DNA of 18,425 nucleotides from Thermodesulfobacteriaceae bacterium (lineage in GTDB: Bacteria; Desulfobacterota; Dissulfuribacteria; Dissulfuribacterales; UBA3076). The translations under genes were made by a program, and so were the position numbers. Below the pieces are notes generated by a model that saw only the letters and a program-made list of their open reading frames with translations, did not search any database and was not told the origin of the DNA. This document shows, piece by piece, positions 12,938-18,425 of the stretch. Location: the NCBI GenBank assembly GCA_012961845.1, contig DTYO01000195.1, positions 1 to 18,425 of the forward strand. Reading direction: 5' to 3'. Positions within the stretch are counted from its first letter, which is position 1; each line of letters begins with the position of its first letter.

Positions 12938-13831
12938 TTAATGTGCGTAAGCGCCTATCCTGAGCTCTTTCTGGAGTTCCTCTACGGGAGAATAGTCCAA
13001 AGGGTCTGTCCAGCCTACAATTTTGGCTGTCTTGGCCGCAGGGTCTTCCGGTTTGATCTGTTTCAATGCTGCTGCCACTTCGTGGACCAGGCTGTCAGGC
13101 GTCTTTGCAACCTTGGCTAGGGGCCATTCGGGATACAGCCTGGTGCTGCAGACAAAAGGAAAATCCCTGTGTTCCTGCTTATGGATGATTTTGAATTCTT
13201 CCATCTTGATGGTGCCTGCGGCGGCCATGCGCTCCAGGGTGTCGGTCCGTACTGTCCCTACGTCGACCGTCCCGTTTTTAACAGCCAGCACAACATTGTC
13301 ATGCTTGCCGCCATATACTACAGATGCAAAATCCTTGGCCGGGTCCATGCCTGCGTCAACAAATTCCTTCAAGGCCATCTGCCAGCCTCCAAAACACGAT
13401 TTCTTGACTGCCATGAATTTCTTCCCCTTGATATCCTCCAGAGAGTTGACAGCGGCATTTGATGCGTTGGTGAAAATAACGCCTCCAAAGGATTTCAGGG
13501 CCTGGCCCTGCCTTGAATTGATCATGGTCAGAACGGGTTTGGCGCCATATTTTATTTCGGCCGTCACGAACATGGAGGAATTGACAAGGAAAAAATCGAC
13601 ATCTCCCTTTTCTATGGCGGGAAAGACCTTGTCAAAGCCTAGTGGTATTATGTCGACTTTCTTTCCTTCCAGCCTGGTGGTGAGATAATCTCCGGTAGCC
13701 TTCCATTTCTTGAGAGCCCTTTCCGGTCCTCTCTTAGCCAGCACGCCGATTTTCACGGTATCTCCGGCAAAACAGATTCCAGTGAATAGAAATACCATCA
13801 ATGTGATAACTGCAGTAATTCCCTTTCTCAT
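12938..13831 (-). CDS. PhnD-type periplasmic substrate-binding protein (orphan)
   Basis: A secreted solute-binding protein of 297 residues. An N-terminal signal peptide (basic start, hydrophobic core, probable cleavage after CFA at about residue 22) is followed by the phosphate/phosphonate-binding fold: VKIGVLAKRGPE, a DVDFFLVNSSMF segment, ALKSFGGVIFTNAS, KGKKFMAVKKSCFGGWQMA and VGTVRTDTLERM. The family binds phosphonate, phosphite or other small anions for ABC importers, and the same fold is used as a sensor ahead of kinases. No permease or ATPase gene is adjacent, so it may serve a distant transporter or a sensory role; the ligand cannot be read from sequence. ATG at 13831 is chosen because a GGGGGCAGG purine stretch precedes it and the signal peptide starts there. 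It has its own promoter and terminator. Confidence 0.8.
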   Translation of the reverse strand: MRKGITAVITLMVFLFTGICFAGDTVKIGVLAKRGPERALKKWKATGDYLTTRLEGKKVDIIPLGFDKVFPAIEKGDVDFFLVNSSMFVTAEIKYGAKPVLTMINSRQGQALKSFGGVIFTNASNAAVNSLEDIKGKKFMAVKKSCFGGWQMALKEFVDAGMDPAKDFASVVYGGKHDNVVLAVKNGTVDVGTVRTDTLERMAAAGTIKMEEFKIIHKQEHRDFPFVCSTRLYPEWPLAKVAKTPDSLVHEVAAALKQIKPEDPAAKTAKIVGWTDPLDYSPVEELQKELRIGAYAH

Positions 13832-13921
13832 TAACCTGCCCCCTTTGCATGATGGTTGTAACAATGCCTGTTCCTCTGATGTGATGAGGGGAGAAAAAAC
13901 CCAATATTTTAGCTATAACAG

Positions 13922-13950
13922 ACATTAGAATACCAAATTGGGGTTGTCAA
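13922..13950 (-). promoter_or_regulatory. Promoter of the periplasmic binding-protein gene
   Basis: A consensus -35 TTGACA (minus strand of 13945-13950), a 17-base spacer, then TAATGT (13922-13927) as a partial -10 match. Transcription would start near 13915, giving a leader of about 85 bases. Confidence 0.5.
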
Positions 13951-14094
13951 TCAGGAAAAGGCGTGAAAATCTTTGTCTAAAGTAGAAAAAAACACTCTTA
14001 CTAGCAAAAGTAAAAAACTACGCTGTTGTGGACTTAGGTGTTGACCTTTCAGAGGGTAATATCGAAAAGACAATGCGCGCGGTCGTGTCTGTCA

Positions 14095-14123
14095 AAACGG
14101 GTATATGGAAGGATTACCCGTTT
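14095..14123. repeat. Perfect 9-bp inverted repeat in non-coding DNA
   Basis: AAACGGGTA (14095-14103) and TACCCGTTT (14115-14123) with an 11-base loop. On the minus strand the stem runs into TTTTG, and on the plus strand into CGGCCTTTT. It could be a back-up terminator, part of a small RNA, or a regulator site. Confidence 0.5.
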
Positions 14124-14254
14124 CGGCCTTTTCAAATACGGAATAAATGCTTGGCAAGTAATGTTTTATGAATGTGGCAGGGAGAACGTAATTGAACGGG
14201 GGCAAGAATCGTTGAAGCCGAATGAAAATCCCGGGTACTCGTTTCCCTGAAAAA

Positions 14255-14296
14255 CCAAAAAAACAAGGGGGTGACCCGTACTGGACCAGCCCCCCT
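14255..14296 (-). terminator. Intrinsic terminator of the OmpA/vWA lipoprotein gene
   Basis: On the minus strand GGGGG-C-TG pairs with CA-CCCCC around a loop of about 13 bases, then TTG and seven T residues (plus-strand A tract 14257-14263). It begins about 40 bases after the stop codon. Confidence 0.7.
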
Positions 14297-14335
14297 GCGG
14301 TGTTCTGTCGTTTGTCTGCCGGAGCGGAAGAGTGA

Positions 14336-15514
14336 CTAATCCATACGTCTGAATTCCACTCTGCGGTTCTTGGCCCGGCCTGCTGCTGTATCGTTGGATG
14401 CAACAGGTTTGGTCATGCCGAATCCAACAGTTTTGATGCGGCTGGGGGCTATTCCGGCACCTATCAGGTAATCCCTGACCGCATTGGCACGTCTCTCGGA
14501 AAGTTTCTGATTGTATTCAGGGGTACCGATGTTGTCGGTATGTCCCTGTATCTCTACTTTCAGATCAGGATGCATGTTCAGGACCTTTACAGCCTCGTCA
14601 AGGGCAGGCACAACATCAGCTTTGATGACCGCACTGTCGAAATCAAAGAGCATGCTGTGCATATAAGACCAGCAGCCTCTTTCATTGACAGTGGCTCCGG
14701 TTGGAGTGTTGGGGCATTCATCAATAGAATCAGGCACACCGTCTCCGTCGCTGTCGGCTGCAGTGACCGCGGCAGCAACAGGAGCCTGAGTCAGGAATAC
14801 GCTTTCAACAAAAGCGGCCATGCCGTCACTGGTGGCTATGGCATCTGCCGTGGTAGCAGTTCCGCACTGTCCTATCCTGGCGACATCTTCCAGAAGGGCC
14901 TTGCCTTTTGGGTCATTGCCCACCAGAACTGTATAGATGCAGACCCTGTCATCAAGCTTGTTCTTCATGTTTTCTGCTGCTTTTTTCACAGGACCGCTCT
15001 TGATAAAGGCTCCGTCACTGAATATCAATACGGCGATCTTGCCCTGAACCGAAGCAAGGTCTTCGGTGGTGGCATCTATGGCTGCAGCCAGAGGACTGCC
15101 GCCCCGTGCGTATTTGATGCCTTTCACTGCCTCTTCAAAATCGGCCTTGGAATAAACGGACACAGGATAAATTAGAGGAGTGGCTTCGACAAAAGGTCCT
15201 TCATCACCGAATTTTCTCATGGCTGCAGTCAACTGGACGTCAGGAATGGTCTGATTCATGCGGCAGATTACTGTCTTGGCCAGTTTGAATTTCGGCTGTC
15301 CCTTATAAGGTTCTGTCATAGTGTCTGAGGCATCCGTGATGACGGCAAAATGGTCTATTCTTTTTACAAATTTACCTGATGTCAGTTTGGAATTGAGGTC
15401 TACCGGAGTAAATGCGGGTCCAACTTTCTTGGAGGCAGTCTGCTTGGCTGCGCAACCGGCCAAAAAGGATAAAATCAACAAGGGTAAAAACACCTTTGAC
15501 AATTTCTTTCTCAT
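14336..15514 (-). CDS. Lipoprotein with vWA domain, TSP3 repeat and OmpA peptidoglycan-binding domain
   Basis: An envelope lipoprotein of 392 residues. The signal ends in lipobox LAGC (Cys21). A von Willebrand A domain (about 50-245) has a metal-site motif DASDT, which fits DxSx(S/T), a GGSPLAAAI segment at the usual third-loop position, and SDG after the central strand. A calcium-type TSP3 repeat (DSDGDGVPDSIDECPNTPTG) follows, then the OmpA domain (about 280-392): FDFDSAVI, IQGHTDNIGTPEYNQKLSERRA and a final AKNRRVEF, which binds peptidoglycan. It probably tethers the outer membrane to the wall while presenting the vWA domain to a partner. ATG at 15514 is chosen over 15520 because GGAGAG lies 6 bases ahead of it. 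It stands alone between its own promoter and terminator. Confidence 0.87.
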   Translation of the reverse strand: MRKKLSKVFLPLLILSFLAGCAAKQTASKKVGPAFTPVDLNSKLTSGKFVKRIDHFAVITDASDTMTEPYKGQPKFKLAKTVICRMNQTIPDVQLTAAMRKFGDEGPFVEATPLIYPVSVYSKADFEEAVKGIKYARGGSPLAAAIDATTEDLASVQGKIAVLIFSDGAFIKSGPVKKAAENMKNKLDDRVCIYTVLVGNDPKGKALLEDVARIGQCGTATTADAIATSDGMAAFVESVFLTQAPVAAAVTAADSDGDGVPDSIDECPNTPTGATVNERGCWSYMHSMLFDFDSAVIKADVVPALDEAVKVLNMHPDLKVEIQGHTDNIGTPEYNQKLSERRANAVRDYLIGAGIAPSRIKTVGFGMTKPVASNDTAAGRAKNRRVEFRRMD

Positions 15515-15571
15515 AACCATCTCTCCTTATCCTTTCGAATTTTCGCTGTAGATTTTTTTCGACAATACTCC

Positions 15572-15600
15572 ATAGTCCCAAACGCTAGAGTTGTTGTCAA
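15572..15600 (-). promoter_or_regulatory. Candidate promoter of the OmpA/vWA lipoprotein gene
   Basis: A consensus -35 TTGACA (minus strand of 15595-15600) with a 17-base spacer to GACTAT (15572-15577), a weak -10 match. The predicted leader is about 50 bases. Confidence 0.4.
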
Positions 15601-15961
15601 GCCTCATGTTATGTTTTTTACAGACAAACAAGTCATCCGGCAAGTGAAGACATGTGGACGTTTACAGGGAACATCCAAAGCCGGTAGCGTTCCATGGGAA
15701 CCGGAGATGACAAGGATGGCAATTGAACCCGAATTTTTCGTTTTAAAAGCCAGACAAATGCAAAATGATTAAATTACAAGAGGTTACATAAATATAGTAA
15801 GTCATAAACTGCACCAAAAGGGTGCGGTGGATTCAACGAAAAAGTGTACGGCATCTGAAGCTGCAAGAGGTTCGCTGTTTCATCAAATATGCTGTATTGT
15901 CATGTAGTTGAAGCACCAAGGTGTGTCTGTGCTTCCTCTGCCTTGCCTATTGCGGCGAACT

Positions 15962-15981
15962 CCCGGACCGAATTGTCCGGG
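15962..15981. repeat. Perfect 7-bp GC-rich inverted repeat
   Basis: CCCGGAC (15962-15968) and GTCCGGG (15975-15981) with a 6-base loop, followed on the plus strand by TTGAATTGTTTG. It resembles a weak intrinsic terminator or an operator. No recognisable gene ends just before it. Confidence 0.45.
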
Positions 15982-16248
15982 TTGAATTGTTTGACTCAGC
16001 AACTTTATTTAAACCAACTTCGAATATCGATCGTCCGATGTCGAATGAAAACCCGGAAGTTGAGAGGGGAGCATGGAAAGGCAGCGGCTGAAACGGGGGA
16101 GTTCTGAGCTCATGTAATATGGAATTCGTTGAATTTTATATGAATCAATGCAATCATTAAGCAAGGTTGAACAGATTGTTTCGTTTGGATCCGACGGAAA
16201 CAGCATATTCCAACGGTGAATCTGTATTTTCCAGAAAGGAGGAATACC

Positions 16249-16941
16249 ATGTCATATACTTCGCAGATAGAGGCAATGTGCACTGTCAGACAGGGGACCA
16301 ACCATGGCCCAGCACCTGTACCAGAGGAGGGCAAGTGGATAAAGGTGAGGGAAATTGGAGATGTCAGCGGGCTTACGCATGGTGTAGGGTGGTGTGCTCC
16401 TCAGCAGGGTGCGGCAAAACTGACTCTCAATGTCAAGAACGGTATTATCGAAGAGGCCCTTGTGGAGACACTGGGATGTACCGGCATGACCCATTCGGCA
16501 GCCATGGCGGCAGAGATACTGCCTGGAAAGACCATACTGGAGACACTCAATACTGATCTGGTGTGTGACGCTATAAATACTGCCATGCGTGAGCTGTTTC
16601 TGCAGATTGTTTACGGACGCAGCCAGTCCGCATTTTCTGAAGGGGGGCTGGAGATAGGGGCTGGTCTGGAGGATCTGGGCAAGTGGACCAGGAGTGTTAC
16701 AGGCACGACTTACGGTACGGTGGTTAAAGGACCTAGATATCTTGAGACGGCCGAAGGCTATGTCCTGGAATTGGGGCTCAATAGTAATGATGAGATAATA
16801 GGGTACAGATTTGTCAATTTTGGAAGAATGATAGATGAAATCAAGAGCGGGACTGAACCGGCCCGGGCGTTTGAAGCGGCTACCGGGCTATACGGCAGAT
16901 TTGATGACGCGGTAAGGACTATTGATCCGCGCCGTGAATAG
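16249..16941 (+). CDS. NifU/IscU-like Fe-S scaffold family protein paired with GGGtGRT gene
   Basis: A 230-residue soluble protein. The central part (about 50-125) resembles the NifU/IscU scaffold fold: after a beta region comes LGCTGMTHSAAMAAEILPGKT, similar to the Gly-Cys-x5-Ser...Gly-Lys stretch of IscU, then a Cys in NTDLVCDA. Cys residues sit at 11, 49, 77 and 106; the last three match the scaffold spacing roughly. The C-terminal half is not part of classic IscU and includes SAFSEGGLEIGAGLEDLGK. The start is secure, with AAAGGAGG before ATG at 16249. It is followed 262 bases later by the GGGtGRT gene, a pairing I recall from database annotation of anaerobes. A role in cluster assembly for an unknown target is inference. 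Confidence 0.72.
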   Translation: MSYTSQIEAMCTVRQGTNHGPAPVPEEGKWIKVREIGDVSGLTHGVGWCAPQQGAAKLTLNVKNGIIEEALVETLGCTGMTHSAAMAAEILPGKTILETLNTDLVCDAINTAMRELFLQIVYGRSQSAFSEGGLEIGAGLEDLGKWTRSVTGTTYGTVVKGPRYLETAEGYVLELGLNSNDEIIGYRFVNFGRMIDEIKSGTEPARAFEAATGLYGRFDDAVRTIDPRRE

Positions 16942-17203
16942 AACCACCAGCGTATCTCAAGAAGCGTTTTTTCATCAGATGGGTACACGGAAGAATCAGG
17001 AATTCTGTTCCAGAAAAATGCATACAGGCAAAATGACCGCATACATCTTAGTCATATTTCGGGGAATATTTTTGGCGTGTTATACAGCTGCGGGGTAAAA
17101 GAACGATTTTTTTGGTGCTCATGCATCAGTTATTGTGTGACTCACGGACTGGGCAACAAGATTGCGTGCAGGACATGCACTTACTGACAGGAGGTTACAG
17201 ATT

Positions 17204-18199
17204 ATGGAACTGTTTGAAGGGTATAGGCAGCGGATAGAGCAGATTACCCCCGTGCTTGAGGAATACGGAATGAAGGACCTCGAAGAGGCCAGGAAGGTCT
17301 GCGAAGAATATGGAGTGGATGTCTACCGCATAGTGAGAAGCGTGCAGCCGATATGTTTTGAAAACGCGTGTTGGGCATATATTTTAGGTGGTGCAATTGC
17401 CATCAGAAAGGGCCAGAAAGATGCTGCGGAGGTTGCTTCTAGCCTGGGGGAAGGCATCCAGGCCTTTTGTATTCCCGGATCGGTGGCTGATCAGAGAAAG
17501 GTGGGAATCGGACATGGGAACCTGGCATGGATGCTGCTCAGGGAAACTACCACGTGTTTTGCATTTATCGCAGGACATGAATCTTTTGCTGCTGCGGAGG
17601 GAGCAATCGGCATAGTCAATTCTGCCAACCGGGTTCGAAAAAAACCTCTCAGAGTTATCCTGAACGGGCTTGGAAAGGATGCTTCATACATTATTGCAAG
17701 GATCAACGGTTTTACCCACGTAGAAACTGAATTTGACTACACGAGCGGCAAGCTTACTGTCACCGCGGAGACCCCGTTTTCTGACGGAGAGCGGGCAAAA
17801 GTTCGGTGTTTCGGAGCGGATGATGTGAGGGAAGGTGTGGCAATCAATCACATGGAAGGCGTGGATGTCTCCATCACAGGCAATTCAACGAATCCTACCA
17901 GATTTCAGCATCCAGTCGCAGGCACGTATAAGAAGGAGTGTGTTGAGATGGGGAAAAAATATTTCTCTGTGGCGTCAGGGGGTGGAACCGGACGTACCCT
18001 CCATCCTGACAATATGGCTGCAGGTCCCGCATCATACGGCATGACGGATACAATGGGAAGGATGCACTGTGATGCCCAGTTTGCAGGGAGTTCTTCGGTG
18101 CCTGCCCACGTGGAGATGATGGGGCTCATCGGGATGGGAAATAATCCAATGGTGGGGGCCTCGGTTGCCGTGGCGGTTGCCATCAGCCAGGCACAGTGA
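17204..18199 (+). CDS. GGGtGRT-motif protein of unknown function
   Basis: A 331-residue soluble protein carrying the signature GGGTGRT at residues 259-265, by which this conserved family is named. No catalytic function is established to my knowledge. Other visible features are a helical N-terminus, a CFENAC pair (Cys51, Cys56), further Cys at 33, 89 and 118, GIGHGNLAWMLL, and a Gly/Met-rich C-terminus (MMGLIGMGNNPMVGAS). The conserved Cys and the neighbouring scaffold-like gene make metal or cluster binding plausible but unproven. ATG at 17204 is chosen because AGGAGG stands 9 bases ahead; a frame opening at 17162 lacks that site. It ends facing the tRNA cluster. Confidence 0.8.
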   Translation: MELFEGYRQRIEQITPVLEEYGMKDLEEARKVCEEYGVDVYRIVRSVQPICFENACWAYILGGAIAIRKGQKDAAEVASSLGEGIQAFCIPGSVADQRKVGIGHGNLAWMLLRETTTCFAFIAGHESFAAAEGAIGIVNSANRVRKKPLRVILNGLGKDASYIIARINGFTHVETEFDYTSGKLTVTAETPFSDGERAKVRCFGADDVREGVAINHMEGVDVSITGNSTNPTRFQHPVAGTYKKECVEMGKKYFSVASGGGTGRTLHPDNMAAGPASYGMTDTMGRMHCDAQFAGSSSVPAHVEMMGLIGMGNNPMVGASVAVAVAISQAQ

Positions 18200-18230
18200 T
18201 TCCCGCCTACCAGACCGCTTTCTCCGAAGC

Positions 18231-18264
18231 AAAAAAGGCAGGCATCGAAATTTCGATGCCTGCC
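18231..18264 (-). terminator. Strong intrinsic terminator of the tRNA transcript
   Basis: A 28-base perfect palindrome (18237-18264; arm GGCAGGCATCGA, centre AAATTT) is followed on the minus strand by six T residues (18231-18236). It lies 14 bases after the tRNA-Leu CCA end. On the plus strand the same stem follows the GGGtGRT stop by 37 bases but lacks a T tract. Confidence 0.9.
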
Positions 18265-18278
18265 GCACCAGTAACGTA

Positions 18279-18367
18279 TGGTGCCGAAGGGGAGATTCGA
18301 ACTCCCACGAGGAGATTCCCTCACTAGATCCTGAATCTAGCGCGTCTACCAATTCCGCCATGTCCGC
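18279..18367 (-). tRNA. tRNA-Leu (anticodon CAG), acceptor stem mismatched
   Basis: An 89-base class II tRNA with encoded CCA. It has a GCG/CGC D stem with the GAATTGGTAGA loop, an anticodon stem CTAGA/TCTAG around loop TTCAGGA (anticodon CAG at plus 18331-18333), a variable arm of the leucine type, and a T arm GGGAG-TTCGAAT-CTCCC. All inner arms pair perfectly. The acceptor stem does not: 5' GCGGACA against 3' CTTCGGC gives only four of seven pairs, with 3-70 (G/G), 6-67 (C/T) and 7-66 (A/C) mismatched. It may be a recently altered, hybrid or impaired gene, or a sequence artefact. It follows the tRNA-Asp end by 35 bases in the same direction. Confidence 0.88.
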
Positions 18368-18402
18368 ATGATTATCTGGAATTTGTGATTATAAAAAAGA
18401 AG

Positions 18403-18425
18403 TGGCGCGGCGGACGAGACTCGAA
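18403..18425 (-). tRNA. 3' end of a tRNA, probably tRNA-Asp (partial)
   Basis: The window ends inside a tRNA on the minus strand: T loop TTCGAGT, T-stem strand CTCGT, acceptor strand CCGCCGC, discriminator G and CCA. A G73 discriminator with this T loop fits tRNA-Asp best, though Asn, Ser or Gln cannot be excluded without the anticodon. Confidence 0.6.

Larger units (their letters stand above)
13832..14335. other. Intergenic region: promoter, inverted repeat, terminator
   Basis: 504 bases without a convincing gene. From left to right on the plus strand it holds the leader and promoter of the binding protein (13832-13950), a 9-bp inverted repeat (14095-14123), and the terminator of the OmpA/vWA gene (14255-14296). 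A 70-codon plus-strand frame at 14038-14250 has no ribosome binding site or family likeness and was not called. Confidence 0.55.
15515..16248. other. Long divergent intergenic region
   Basis: 734 bases between the divergent OmpA/vWA and NifU-like genes. The left end holds the lipoprotein promoter. Structures seen are a hairpin near 15680-15703 (CCGGT/ACCGG with TTCC/GGAA inside), a short GCACC/GGTGC stem (15811-15825), and a 7-bp inverted repeat (15962-15981). The right end holds an excellent ribosome binding site. A 72-codon plus frame at 15889-16107 looks spurious. The region could hide a small RNA, but I cannot name one. Confidence 0.5.

Noticed and set aside
14038..14250. 70-codon plus-strand frame in an intergenic region
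   Set aside because: No ribosome binding site, no family likeness, and it contains the 9-bp inverted repeat.
15655..15735. Possible c-di-GMP or other riboswitch (AAAGCC and GGTAGC blocks)
   Set aside because: The order and spacing of the blocks do not fit the GEMM consensus, and no gene follows at a suitable distance.
15889..16107. 72-codon plus-strand frame upstream of the NifU-like gene
   Set aside because: No ribosome binding site and unremarkable composition; it spans a GC-rich inverted repeat.
18032..18361. 109-codon minus-strand frame starting MAELVDALDSGSS
   Set aside because: Its N-terminus is the well-known false translation of a tRNA-Leu gene; it overlaps the tRNA, terminator and GGGtGRT gene.
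18200..18425. Genomic-island boundary at the tRNA-Leu 3' end
   Set aside because: No integrase, direct repeat or change in gene type is visible next to the tRNA; the acceptor mismatch alone is not enough.
1..18425. CRISPR arrays, insertion sequences and phage genes
   Set aside because: No regularly spaced repeats, terminal inverted repeats with transposase, or phage-type proteins were seen on either strand.

Overview
The window reads as chromosomal DNA of an anaerobic deltaproteobacterium (Desulfobacterota). The evidence is family-level: a class I Fe-S fumarase, a short-form ThiC with a ThiD-ThiN fusion instead of ThiE, a YdbH-type envelope protein with a DUF1318 lipoprotein, an OmpA/vWA lipoprotein, and a GGGtGRT/NifU-like gene pair. 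No transposase, integrase, phage gene or CRISPR array is visible.

Left part, plus strand (1-8347): the last 17 codons of a histidine-kinase-like gene, a 767-base gene-poor stretch, then a tight, mostly overlapping five-gene stressosome module. It comprises RsbR (Cys-rich PAS + STAS), RsbS (STAS), RsbT (switch kinase), a fused RsbT-like ATPase/PP2C phosphatase (RsbX role), and a histidine-kinase-like protein. That last protein has Asp where the phosphoacceptor His should be and a degenerate RsbT-like N-terminus. No rsbU, rsbV, rsbW or sigma-B gene is present, so the output is not the Bacillus one. It is followed by a YdbH-type inter-membrane protein gene and a lipoprotein that joins YnbE-like and YdbL-like parts.

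Middle, minus strand (15514 down to 8436): an OmpA/TSP3/vWA lipoprotein with its own promoter and terminator, and a lone PhnD-type periplasmic binding protein with promoter and terminator. Then comes thiC - thiD/thiN - fumarase, whose three genes overlap by a few bases, so thiamine biosynthesis and fumarase look co-translated. I see no TPP riboswitch before thiC, only inverted repeats.

Right part (16249-18199, plus strand): a NifU/IscU-like scaffold protein and a GGGtGRT-motif protein, a conserved pair of unknown function. They face a minus-strand tRNA cluster: a truncated probable tRNA-Asp at the window edge, then tRNA-Leu(CAG) with an oddly mismatched acceptor stem, then a very strong terminator.

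The best candidates for something new are the stressosome with a His-less kinase-like output protein and the NifU-like/GGGtGRT pair. The tRNA-Leu acceptor mismatch is the oddest single-site signal.
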